Positions 1-6,887 of a stretch of DNA of 13,657 nt are shown one piece after another; position 1 is the first letter of the stretch; the number at the start of each line of letters is the position of its first letter. This DNA comes from Firmicutes bacterium UBA1393. GTDB lineage: Bacteria; Bacillota; DTU025. The stretch spans positions 1 through 13,657 of the forward strand of contig DBQN01000027.1 in assembly GCA_002305255.1 (NCBI GenBank), written 5' to 3'. The position numbers and the translations under genes were made by a program. Below the pieces are notes generated by a model, which saw nothing but the letters and a program-made list of their open reading frames with translations, was not told the DNA's origin and ran no database searches.

Positions 1-366
1 CAGCTGGCGCCTGACGATGCTGCGCGGGCGAAGCGCATCGAGGCCATGTTCACAGCTGACCTGATGTCACCTCCTGATAGAGCTGCGGCAATCGCTGGTC
101 CGGCTGATGCGGTGGTGCTGGACTACCTGATCGAACAGGGAGTCATCGTGCGGGTAGGCCCGGAGCTGCTCTTCCACCGCGACGCTGTGGCTAGGGCGAC
201 GGCTGTTGCACGCGAGCTCGGGGCCGGCGGCAGGGCATTCTCGGCCGCAACGTTCAGAGACGCCTGCGGCAACTCGCGGAAGTTTGCAGTTGCGCTGTTG
301 GAACAGCTGGATTCCGCGCGCGTGACACGCCGAGTCGGCGATGAGCGCGTGCTCGACAGGGGATAG
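1..366 (+). CDS. selB: Selenocysteine-specific elongation factor SelB, C-terminal fragment (5' end outside window)
   Basis: The reading frame is open from base 1 and ends at TAG 364-366, giving the last 121 residues of a longer protein. SelB is the EF-Tu-like GTPase that brings Sec-tRNA to UGA codons; its C-terminal winged-helix domains bind the SECIS hairpin of selenoprotein mRNAs. The fragment fits two such winged helices: one around LDYLIEQGVIVRVGPELLFHRDAV, read in two pieces (residues about 40-62), and the last one, with the family-typical GNSRKFAVALLEQLD followed by TRRVGDERVL near the end. The SRK...LLE.LD...T.R.GD.R.L pattern is the characteristic SelB C-terminus. The GTPase domains are upstream of the window and cannot be checked. 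The internal ATG at 46 is not the start, because coding sequence continues in frame to the window edge. Confidence 0.88.
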   Translation, partial: QLAPDDAARAKRIEAMFTADLMSPPDRAAAIAGPADAVVLDYLIEQGVIVRVGPELLFHRDAVARATAVARELGAGGRAFSAATFRDACGNSRKFAVALLEQLDSARVTRRVGDERVLDRG

Positions 367-504
367 TGGATAGTCGACACGGCAATGACGACCTTTGCCT
401 AGCCCGACCGGCGCAAGCGCAGTTGAGGTGCAAACATGTAGTCGGGGCACGGGGACTTGACACTCACCGTCCAAGATTTCGAAGAGTTGAACAGAGGGAT
501 TACA

Positions 505-1767
505 ATGGACGTCGACAAGATTCGAATCAGTCTCTATGACCTCCTGGTCAGCCTCTCCAGTGCCCAGGAGCTGGTATCGTCGCGACTGTCAAACCATCAC
601 CAGCAAGTCGCATACCTTGCGTTTCGTCTGGCAGAGCACATAGGCCTGCCGATTGCGCAACAGAAGGACATCTTCCTTGCGGGACTGGTTCACGACATGG
701 GCACGCTCTCCACCAAGGAGATGCTCGAGATCGTCGAATCCGAACCTGTGACCGTGCACCATCACGGTTTCAGAGGTGCGCACCTGATAGAAGGATTCAG
801 CCCCCTGCGCGGCGCCTCAGGCATAGTCAAGTTTCATCACCTTCCATGGGGCGGCGGAAAGGGAGCGACCTACAAGGGAGAGGCCGTGCCGTTAGCAAGC
901 CACATCATCCACCTGGCCGACAGGACGTGCTCTCAGGTGCGCCCTGACCGCAATATACTGACTCAGCTTCCTGGCATCCTGTCGACCATCCGTGGGCAGG
1001 CGAATGATATATTCGAGCCCGGCCTGGTCGATGCACTCTCTGACTTGAGCAAGAGAGAGTATATATGGCTCGATCTGGTCTCACGGCGCCCCTCAAAGAT
1101 GATCTACAAGTCTGGGATCCTTGATATCGCCGTGCTTGAGATCGATGACATAGTCGACCTCTCGTTGGTATTCTCGCGGATCATAGACTTCAGGAGCAGA
1201 TTCACCGCGCGTCACTCTGCGGGTGTGGCCAAGACGGCCCAGGCCCTTGCCCAGCTGATGGGGTTCTCGGCCCTTGAGTGCAAGATGATGCTGATCGCCG
1301 GATACCTGCATGATCTGGGCAAGATCGCGGTGGGCGATGCTGTTCTGGAGAAACCGTCGAAGCTAGACGAGGCCGAGTTCAATGAGATGCGCGCACACAC
1401 CTACTTCACATATCATCTGCTTGAGCCGATGGATCAGCTGAAGACTATCAACACCTGGGCATCATTTCATCATGAGAAGCTGAACGGCACAGGCTACCCG
1501 TTCCACATCTCCGGCGACAACTTGTCGCTGGGCTCGCGCATCATGGCTGTGGCAGACGTGTTTACTGCCATCACGGAAGACCGCCCGTATCGCCAAGGCA
1601 TGAGCTTTGAGGAGACCGAGAAGGTGTTGCGCAAGATGGTCGCCGCGAACGCCATCGACGGGAACGTCGTAGACGCTCTCTTCACCGACTATCAGCGGAT
1701 TGACGGCATCAGAGTGAGGGCTCAGAACGAAGCCGCTGAGCACTATGAACTCACGATGCCCGCGTAG
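505..1767 (+). CDS. Tandem HD / HD-GYP domain protein, probable cyclic-di-GMP phosphodiesterase
   Basis: A 420-residue cytoplasmic protein with two HD-superfamily metal-dependent phosphohydrolase modules and no membrane segment. The N-terminal module (about 25-200) has HDMG at 63-66, HHH at 85-87, FHH at 110-112 and D139, but no GYP. The C-terminal module (about 225-400) is a full HD-GYP domain: H237, HDLGKI at 269-274, H298, HHE at 322-324 with NGTGYP at 327-332, and D351. HD-GYP enzymes linearise c-di-GMP to pGpG or GMP; no receiver or PAS sensor is fused, so the N-terminal HD may be regulatory or have a separate substrate. The start is ATG 505, with AGAGGG at 493-498 six bases upstream. 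An in-frame TTG at 457 would add 16 residues and is less likely. It stands alone between selB and the B12 locus. Confidence 0.9.
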   Translation: MDVDKIRISLYDLLVSLSSAQELVSSRLSNHHQQVAYLAFRLAEHIGLPIAQQKDIFLAGLVHDMGTLSTKEMLEIVESEPVTVHHHGFRGAHLIEGFSPLRGASGIVKFHHLPWGGGKGATYKGEAVPLASHIIHLADRTCSQVRPDRNILTQLPGILSTIRGQANDIFEPGLVDALSDLSKREYIWLDLVSRRPSKMIYKSGILDIAVLEIDDIVDLSLVFSRIIDFRSRFTARHSAGVAKTAQALAQLMGFSALECKMMLIAGYLHDLGKIAVGDAVLEKPSKLDEAEFNEMRAHTYFTYHLLEPMDQLKTINTWASFHHEKLNGTGYPFHISGDNLSLGSRIMAVADVFTAITEDRPYRQGMSFEETEKVLRKMVAANAIDGNVVDALFTDYQRIDGIRVRAQNEAAEHYELTMPA

Positions 1768-1774
1768 ACCCCCC

Positions 1775-1813
1775 ACGCATCGGGCGCGAGTGATGCGTCG
1801 ACACATCGTGTCG
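1775..1813 (+). terminator. Two adjacent hairpins after the HD-GYP gene, weak terminator candidate
   Basis: ACGCATC (1775-1781) pairs with GATGCGT (1792-1798), and CGACAC (1799-1804) pairs with GTGTCG (1808-1813) around a three-base loop. They lie 8-46 bases after the HD-GYP stop codon. There is no clear T-run, and the second hairpin overlaps the -35 region of the next promoter, so it could be a regulatory site instead. Confidence 0.3.
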
Positions 1814-1826
1814 CTTATGTTACGAT
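1798..1826 (+). promoter_or_regulatory. Sigma-A-type promoter of the B12 riboswitch operon
   Basis: The -35 box is TCGACA (1798-1803, 5 of 6 to TTGACA). After exactly 17 bases comes -10 TACGAT (1821-1826, 4 of 6), with an extended -10 TG at 1818-1819. Transcription would start near 1833, just upstream of the riboswitch. The hexamer match and spacing are visible in the sequence; activity is inferred. Confidence 0.6.
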
Positions 1827-1844
1827 ATCGTCAGTAACACCCGA

Positions 1845-2062
1845 ACCGAATAGCCGATGGGTGCCCCGAGCGGAAAGGTGAGTATCCGCCGCATGGGGCA
1901 AGAGGGAAGAGGCAGCCGGCCCTCGCTGAGAGCCGGTAAGCCCGCGGTCCCGCCACTGTAGCCAGGTAGCTTGTGCGACTTGGAAGCCACTCCTGCTCAA
2001 CCAGAGCAGGGGGAAGGCTCGCACCGGCGTTGATCTGGCAGCCAGGAGACCTGCCCACCGGC
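1845..2062 (+). promoter_or_regulatory. Cobalamin riboswitch (B12 element)
   Basis: The segment carries the conserved landmarks of the cobalamin aptamer in the right order: GGGTGCC near 1859, AGAGGGAAG at 1901-1909, the core CCCGCCACTGTA at 1949-1960, GCCACT at 1985-1990, GGGGAAGGC at 2010-2018, and the B12 box GCCAGGAGACCTGCC at 2041-2055. It lies in the 5' leader of a btuF-like gene, which is the classical place for this regulator. Ligand binding is expected to favour the terminator at 2122-2151 and so shut down B12 uptake. The outer boundaries are approximate because the P1 stem was not folded computationally. A 9-base direct repeat CACCGGCGT (2022-2030 and 2056-2064) flanks the B12 box. 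Confidence 0.93.
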
Positions 2063-2088
2063 GTGACGTGTCCACCTTCGAGGACTGA

Positions 2089-2123
2089 GGGGGAGCGGAG
2101 TACGCCGTGGCGTGCTCTACCCC
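2089..2123 (+). promoter_or_regulatory. Hairpin between aptamer and terminator (possible antiterminator)
   Basis: GGGG and GAGC (2089-2096) can pair with GCTC (2114-2117) and CCCC (2120-2123), closed by ACGC/GCGT (2102-2105 with 2110-2113). Its 3' arm shares two C residues (2122-2123) with the 5' arm of the terminator, so full forms of the two stems compete at that edge. It may act as the switching stem of the expression platform or simply be a spacer hairpin. Confidence 0.4.
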
Positions 2124-2151
2124 CTGTTCATCGCAGTGAACAGGGTGTTTT
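2122..2151 (+). terminator. Riboswitch-controlled intrinsic terminator
   Basis: CCCTGTTCA (2122-2130) pairs perfectly with TGAACAGGG (2137-2145) around a six-base loop, followed directly by TGTTTT. The nine-pair stem plus T-rich tail, 22 bases before the btuF start codon, indicates transcriptional attenuation rather than RBS masking. Confidence 0.8.
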
Positions 2152-2173
2152 CATTAGAAGAGGAGTGTTACTG

Positions 2174-3016
2174 ATGAAGACCGTTGCCCGAATCACCCGC
2201 ATCACCCTGGCGCTATGCGTTGCGGTCGCGATCCTTGCCGTTGCCGCTGCCGGTGCCGCCCCTGCTCCCGAGCGCATCGTGTCACTTGCCCCCAGCAACA
2301 CCGAGATCCTGTTCAGCCTGGGCCTGGGCTCGAAGATCGTAGGCGTAACCGCGGCATGCGACTATCCGGCTGCCGCAAAGGCCATAGACAAAGTCGGCGA
2401 CTACAATATCAACATCGAGGCCGTCGTGGCCAAGCGGCCCGACCTTGTGTTGGCCGTCAAGGAGCTGCAGGCTCCGGTCATCGACAAGCTCCGTGAGCTC
2501 AAGCTTAACGTTCTCGCAGTGAACCCCACGACCATCCCCGAGGTGCTCGACGCCATCCAGACCATCGGCGACGCCTGCGGCCGCTCTGACCTGGCGAGAG
2601 TGCGCGTAGCCGAGTTGCGTGCACGCATGGCCGCAGTGGAGCGGCGCACCGCCCGCGTGCCTGTGTCCCAGCGCCCCGCCGTGTTCGTGGAGATCTGGAA
2701 CGATCCCCTGATGACCGCAGGCCGCGGCACCTTCGTCGACGATCTCATCACCGCCGCCGGCGGCCGCAACATCTTCTCGTCTGTTAGCGGCTGGCCCCAG
2801 GTGAGCCACGAGTCGGTCATCGCCGCCCGGCCCGACGTCGTGATCCTTACCAACTATAACCTCGCCGAGGCCATGGCCCGCCGCGAGTGGCGCGCACTGC
2901 CGGCCGTAGTCAGAGGGCAGGTTTTTGAGGTGGTGCCCGACATCCTCGTCAGGCCCGGGCCGCGCCTCATAGACGGCCTGGAGACCCTCGAGACCATCTT
3001 CCGCGCCGCGAAGTGA
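2174..3016 (+). CDS. btuF: Cobalamin (corrinoid) ABC transporter substrate-binding protein, BtuF-like
   Basis: A 280-residue protein of the helical-backbone metal-receptor / BtuF class. Residues 1-29 form a Sec signal peptide (basic start, hydrophobic stretch, AAGAAPAPE cleavage region). The mature part opens with RIVSLAPSNTEILFSLG, the hallmark of BtuF/FecB-like binding proteins, followed by GVTAACDYP and VGDYNINIEAVVAKRPDLVL; the C-lobe has TAGRGTFVDDLITAAGG and SVIAARPDVVIL. The riboswitch upstream and the adenosyltransferase downstream identify the substrate as a corrinoid rather than iron. ATG 2174 has AGGAG at 2161-2165, eight bases upstream. A longer in-frame reading from 1973 runs through the riboswitch and terminator and is not credible. 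Unusually, there is no lipobox cysteine, although Gram-positive binding proteins are normally lipid-anchored. Confidence 0.92.
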   Translation: MKTVARITRITLALCVAVAILAVAAAGAAPAPERIVSLAPSNTEILFSLGLGSKIVGVTAACDYPAAAKAIDKVGDYNINIEAVVAKRPDLVLAVKELQAPVIDKLRELKLNVLAVNPTTIPEVLDAIQTIGDACGRSDLARVRVAELRARMAAVERRTARVPVSQRPAVFVEIWNDPLMTAGRGTFVDDLITAAGGRNIFSSVSGWPQVSHESVIAARPDVVILTNYNLAEAMARREWRALPAVVRGQVFEVVPDILVRPGPRLIDGLETLETIFRAAK

Positions 3017-3050
3017 CTCTCTGCTAGACCAATGACAGGGGGCAGCAGCG

Positions 3051-4175
3051 TTGAGACAGGGATCCGTATCCGGCGCCGCGCGCCGCCAGCGTGACAGGCG
3101 CATACTCATAATCGCGCTCGCCGTGATGTGCACAGCCGCCGTGGCTTGGGCGCTCACCGCCGGCACGTCCGGAATCGGCGCCGGCCTCGTGCTGCGCGTG
3201 GTGGCGTCGCGCGTGCCGGTTCTCTCTGCGCTGCTGCCGCCCCTTCCCCAGCACGTTGAGGCGTGGGAAGTCGAGAGCGCCGAGGTGATCGTGCTCGATG
3301 TCAGACTGCCCAGGGTAGTGTTGGGCCTCCTGGTTGGGGCGGGACTTGCTGCTGTGGGCGCCGCCTTCCAGGGGCTGTTCCGCAACCCTCTGGCAGACCC
3401 ATACATAATCGGATCATCATCCGGCGCCGCCCTCGGCGCCACCATCGGAATCCTGCTCGCGGGCGCGGCAGGGGGCGCGGTCGCCGGCACCACCGCCCGC
3501 TCTGCCTCGCTTGCCGCGCCCACCTGGGCTGTGCCTGTGTTCGCCTTCGCTGGATCCGTGGTCACCATGGCCTTCGTCTATGCCCTCGCCACCGCCGACG
3601 GAAAGTTGCCAACTGACACTTTCCTGCTGGCCGGAGTGGTGGTGGGAGCATTTGTGTGGGCGGCAGTCTCATTTCTGATGGTCATCGCCGGCGACGACCT
3701 GCCGCGCGTCGTGATGTGGCTGATGGGCAGTCTATCAGCCAAAGGATGGAGCCACGTGCGCATAACAGCCCCTTACGTGCTGCTCGGGGTGCCGGCGCTG
3801 GCTGCCATGGGCAGGGACCTCAACCTCATCGCCGTCGGCGAGGAGCCCGCGCGGTTCATGGGGCTAGAGGCGGAGAGGTTCAAGAGGTGCATCATCGTGC
3901 TGGGATCCCTGGTGACGGCCGCCGTGGTGGCGTCATCGGGCCTCATCGGCTTCGTGGGCCTGGCCATTCCGCATATCGCCAGGATGATCGTTGGCCCCGA
4001 CCACCGCGTGCTGGTGCCGGTCTCGGCGGTGGGCGGGGCGGCTTTCATGGTAGTCGCCGACACGCTTGCGCGCACGCTGGTGCCGCCGCGGGAGATACCG
4101 GTAGGCATCATAACGGCCATGGCCGGGGCGCCGTTCTTCTTCTACCTGCTGCGCGCAGGTCGCGGGCGGAGGTGA
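3051..4175 (+). CDS. btuC: Cobalamin ABC transporter permease, FecCD/BtuC family
   Basis: A 374-residue polytopic inner-membrane protein of the FecCD family, whose homodimer forms the translocation channel of B12 and siderophore importers. Seen in sequence: an N-terminal hydrophobic segment, VRLPRVVLGLLVGAGLA, and the strongly conserved GLFRNPLADPYIIGSSSGAA. After further membrane segments come the ATPase-coupling region ARFMGLE and then GLIGFVGLAIPHIARMIVG. The tail PREIPVGIITAMAGAPFFFYLL is typical of the family. The TTG start at 3051 is supported by AGGGGG at 3037-3042, eight bases upstream; no ATG precedes the first conserved motifs in this frame. It follows btuF by 34 bases and its stop codon sits inside the ribosome binding site of the ATPase gene, so the three are one transcription unit. 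Confidence 0.93.
   Translation: MRQGSVSGAARRQRDRRILIIALAVMCTAAVAWALTAGTSGIGAGLVLRVVASRVPVLSALLPPLPQHVEAWEVESAEVIVLDVRLPRVVLGLLVGAGLAAVGAAFQGLFRNPLADPYIIGSSSGAALGATIGILLAGAAGGAVAGTTARSASLAAPTWAVPVFAFAGSVVTMAFVYALATADGKLPTDTFLLAGVVVGAFVWAAVSFLMVIAGDDLPRVVMWLMGSLSAKGWSHVRITAPYVLLGVPALAAMGRDLNLIAVGEEPARFMGLEAERFKRCIIVLGSLVTAAVVASSGLIGFVGLAIPHIARMIVGPDHRVLVPVSAVGGAAFMVVADTLARTLVPPREIPVGIITAMAGAPFFFYLLRAGRGRR
4168..4175 (+). promoter_or_regulatory. Ribosome binding site that fixes the ATPase gene start
   Basis: GGAGGTGA is a near-perfect anti-16S match and contains the TGA stop of the permease gene. A TTG at 4176 would directly abut it, whereas GTG 4182 lies at the optimal six-base spacing. Confidence 0.75.
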
Positions 4176-4181
4176 TTGCGA

Positions 4182-5069
4182 GTGGAAGTAGAAATACAAG
4201 ACGTGGTGTTCTCATACTCCGCGGCCGGCGGCGATGTGCTGAAGGGCGTGAGCCTGCAGGCGCGATCAGGCCGATTCCTCGGCATCGTAGGCCCTAACGG
4301 ATCGGGCAAGTCCACGTTGCTTAAGGTGGCCGGCGGCGTCGCCGTCCCGCGCAGCGGACACGTGCTTTACGGCGGCACCGACATCGCGCGGATGAGACGG
4401 CGCGAGCTCGCCCGGATCGTGGCGGCAGTCGGCGCATCAGAGAGCATCGTCTTCCCATTCACCATCGAGCAGGTAGTGCTCATGGGGCGGGCGCCCTACG
4501 CAGGGCCGCTCTCCGGCGACAGCAAGCAGGATCTGGCCACCGCGCGCGAATGCATGGAGCTCACCGGCGTGTGGCATCTGGCAGACCGCCGCGTGACGCA
4601 GCTGTCGTCGGGTGAGTTTCAGCGCGTGTTGCTGGCGCGGGCGCTGGCGCAACGTCCGAAGGTGTTGCTGCTAGACGAGCCCACCGCGCATCTTGATGTC
4701 AACTTCCAGCTCGAGACCATGGAGCTGGCCGTGAGCCTGGCCCACGACCGGGGACTGACCATCATCGCCGTGCTGCACGACCTCAACCTTGCCGGGAAGC
4801 ACTGCGACGAAGTGGTGATGCTTGCCGACGGGCGCGTCGCTGCGGCTGGCGCGCCCGAAGAGGTGCTCACGGAAGACAATCTGCTCGAGGTATATGGTGT
4901 GAAGACCATCATTGGCAAGCGTCCGGACGCCGATCGGCCGGCGGTGTTCGTCGTGTCAGGTGTGGCGGCGGCGGCGACGGCCGCAGCGGCGTGCGAGACA
5001 GTGGCGGCCGAGACCGCGGACGATGGGGCGCGTGCCCACGAGGGGAGCTGGTGCCGGCATGATGACTGA
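4182..5069 (+). CDS. btuD: Cobalamin ABC transporter ATPase, BtuD/HmuV-like
   Basis: A 295-residue ATPase powering the BtuC-like permease. Motifs: Walker A GPNGSGKS at 37-44, a stretch VFPFTIEQVVLMGRAPY at 90-106 typical of B12/haem/siderophore importers, signature LSSGE at 141-145, Walker B VLLLDE at 161-166, and switch histidine H199 in VLHDLN. The Q-loop glutamine expected just before FPFT is replaced: the sequence reads AVGASESIV and alanine 85 sits where VPQ normally places Q. After about residue 255 there is an alanine-rich, low-complexity tail ending SWCRHDD that is not part of the core fold. GTG 4182 was chosen over TTG 4176 from the ribosome binding site. The 3' end overlaps the next gene by 11 bases. 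Confidence 0.92.
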   Translation: MEVEIQDVVFSYSAAGGDVLKGVSLQARSGRFLGIVGPNGSGKSTLLKVAGGVAVPRSGHVLYGGTDIARMRRRELARIVAAVGASESIVFPFTIEQVVLMGRAPYAGPLSGDSKQDLATARECMELTGVWHLADRRVTQLSSGEFQRVLLARALAQRPKVLLLDEPTAHLDVNFQLETMELAVSLAHDRGLTIIAVLHDLNLAGKHCDEVVMLADGRVAAAGAPEEVLTEDNLLEVYGVKTIIGKRPDADRPAVFVVSGVAAAATAAAACETVAAETADDGARAHEGSWCRHDD

Positions 5070-5667
5070 GAAGGCTGCAGGCAAGTTCAAGCAAGCGCTG
5101 ATCCAGGTATACACCGGCGACGGCAAGGGCAAGACCACCGCGGCCCTGGGCCTTGGCATGAGGGCGTCGGGCCATGGCTACCGTGTTCGGATGATCCAGT
5201 TCATGAAGGGCACAAGCTACACAGGGGAGATGGCCGCGGTGCGCCGCCTCGGCGAAGGTTTCGAGATATTCCAGTTCGGGAGAGACTGCAAGTACGCAGA
5301 GTCTATGGCGAAGGGCGAATTTGACTGTGACGGATGTGGGGAATGCTTCGTTATACCGGGTAGACCAGAACCGCGCGACATCGCCATGGCGGAGCAGGCG
5401 TACGAGCTTGCGCGGCGCACCCTCGAGGGCGCCGAGGCCGACCTGGTGATTCTGGACGAGATCGCGAATGCGTTCTTCTTTGGCTTGATCTCGGAGGAGC
5501 GATGCGCGGCTCTGGCTGCGTTGCGGCCCCAGGGCGTGGAGCTGGTCTTGACAGGAAGAAACATGCCCCCTTCTCTCATAGACATGGCCGACTTGGTCAC
5601 CGAGATGAAGATGATCAAGCATCCATTCGAGAAGGGGATCAAAGCGCGGCATGGGATAGAGTACTGA
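5059..5667 (+). CDS. cobO: Corrinoid adenosyltransferase, CobA/CobO/BtuR type
   Basis: A 202-residue P-loop enzyme that transfers the 5'-deoxyadenosyl group of ATP to cob(I)alamin or a precursor, making the active coenzyme. The variant P-loop GDGKGKTT is at 20-27 after IQVYTG; RMIQFMKG at 44-51 is the family motif; DLVILDEIANA (128-138) carries the acidic pair; ELVLTGRNMP (161-170) and the ending HPFEKGIKARHGIEY are characteristic. Between residues 77 and 96 lie four cysteines (C77, C90, C93, C96; FDCDGCGECF) where most relatives that I recall have none; this could bind zinc or an iron-sulfur cluster. ATG 5059 (or 5062) overlaps the ATPase stop codon, with AGGGGAG at 5041-5047, suggesting translational coupling. 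It completes a B12 import-and-activate cassette. Usual family length is about 170-200. Confidence 0.94.
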   Translation: MMTEKAAGKFKQALIQVYTGDGKGKTTAALGLGMRASGHGYRVRMIQFMKGTSYTGEMAAVRRLGEGFEIFQFGRDCKYAESMAKGEFDCDGCGECFVIPGRPEPRDIAMAEQAYELARRTLEGAEADLVILDEIANAFFFGLISEERCAALAALRPQGVELVLTGRNMPPSLIDMADLVTEMKMIKHPFEKGIKARHGIEY

Positions 5668-5695
5668 GAAGCACAGGTAAATGGAGGCGGCACAC

Positions 5696-6880
5696 TTGAG
5701 TTACTACAGAGGCAGATCGAGGTCGACCGGAATCGGTCTTTTCGCAGCGGCATTGGCAGGCGCCATCGTCGGCGGCTTGCTGGTGGGGCTGCTCATCATC
5801 AACTTTGGCGCCGGCATTCTGCCTCAGAACCAGGGTTCCCAGGGCCCTGGCACGACTGTGAGCCAGACCCGAGAGAACCCTACCAAGAGTGACGCCGGCG
5901 GGGCGACTACGCAGACCCCCATATCGACAAGGACCGACGGTTTCTCAGTGGCCGAAGCCGCGCAACGTGTGAGCCCCGCTGTGGTCAAGATCTCCACCAA
6001 GCAGGAAGAGCTGGTATACAGCTTCTTCTTCACCCCGATGGTGCAGGAGAGGGAGGGGCTGGGCTCGGGCGTGATCATCGACTCATCAGGCTACATACTC
6101 ACCAACAACCACGTGGTGTCGGGAGTGACGCAGATAGCCGTGATCCTCTCCGACGGTCGACAGTTCGAAGGCAAGATCGTCGGCACTGATGAGTACACCG
6201 ACCTCGCGGTGATAAAGGTGAACGCGACTGGTCTTCCCGTCGCTGAACTGGGTGATTCCGATTCGCTGGTGCCCGGCGAGCCGGCGATAGCCATCGGTAA
6301 CCCCTACGGCTTCGACTACACCATCACGGCCGGAGTCATCAGCGCACTCAACCGCACGATCGAGGTCAACCCGAATCGCGGAATAGTGCTCGAGGGCCTT
6401 ATCCAGACCGATGCGCCCATCAACCCCGGAAACTCAGGCGGCGCCCTCGTGACCATATCAGGGAAGGTAGTGGGCATCAACACCGCCATCATTGAGGAGG
6501 CCCAGGGCATCGGACTGGCCATTCCCATCAAGACCGCCAAAAGCGTGGCGCAGCAGATCATCGAGTACGGCAAAGTGCCCAGGCCTTATCTGGGTGTGGG
6601 CGAGGTCGTGCCTCTGAACGTGGCCATAGCCAGGCGCTACAACCTGCCCGTGAGCTCAGGACTGTACATCTCCTCCGTGATACGCAACAGCCCGGCCTAC
6701 CGCGCCGGACTCCGCGAGGGCGATATCATCACCGCGATGAACGGAGTGCCGAGCACCTCAGTGGAGGACGTGAGGCAGACCCTGCTCAAGTCGGCCATCG
6801 GCGATGTGATCAAGTTCACGGTAGTCGGCAGTAACGGCCGCGAGCGAGTAGTCCAGGTCACGCTGACCGAGTCGATGTAG
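5696..6880 (+). CDS. htrA: Membrane-anchored HtrA/DegP-family serine protease with PDZ domain
   Basis: A 394-residue protease of extracytoplasmic protein quality control. One transmembrane segment (about 12-36) follows a basic N-terminus, then a low-complexity linker to about 80. The trypsin-like domain has H139 in LTNNHVV, D169 in YTDLAVIKV and S247 in INPGNSGGAL, a complete catalytic triad. A single PDZ domain (about 297-390) begins PYLGVGEVV and contains SPAYRAGLREGDII. The TTG at 5696 is preferred because GGAGG (5683-5687) stands eight bases upstream; that same GGAGG would lie inside the gene if ATG 5681 were used. The ATG alternative adds five residues. It lies 28 bases after the adenosyltransferase and seven before rlmH. 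The protease-then-rlmH order is familiar in Bacillota. Confidence 0.95.
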   Translation: MSYYRGRSRSTGIGLFAAALAGAIVGGLLVGLLIINFGAGILPQNQGSQGPGTTVSQTRENPTKSDAGGATTQTPISTRTDGFSVAEAAQRVSPAVVKISTKQEELVYSFFFTPMVQEREGLGSGVIIDSSGYILTNNHVVSGVTQIAVILSDGRQFEGKIVGTDEYTDLAVIKVNATGLPVAELGDSDSLVPGEPAIAIGNPYGFDYTITAGVISALNRTIEVNPNRGIVLEGLIQTDAPINPGNSGGALVTISGKVVGINTAIIEEAQGIGLAIPIKTAKSVAQQIIEYGKVPRPYLGVGEVVPLNVAIARRYNLPVSSGLYISSVIRNSPAYRAGLREGDIITAMNGVPSTSVEDVRQTLLKSAIGDVIKFTVVGSNGRERVVQVTLTESM

Positions 6881-6887
6881 CGCACCT

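Noticed and set aside
457..504. TTGACA at 457-462 as a -35 box for the HD-GYP gene
   Set aside because: No TATAAT-like hexamer follows at 16-18 bases; the TTG is also only a weak alternative start.
1973..2173. N-terminal extension of btuF
   Set aside because: It would translate the riboswitch and terminator; the signal peptide and ribosome binding site place the start at 2174.
2282..3568. A 428-codon open frame on the minus strand across btuF and btuC
   Set aside because: It is antisense to two clear genes, is composition-driven (Ala/Pro/Thr/Gly-rich), crosses their boundary and shows no recognisable domain.
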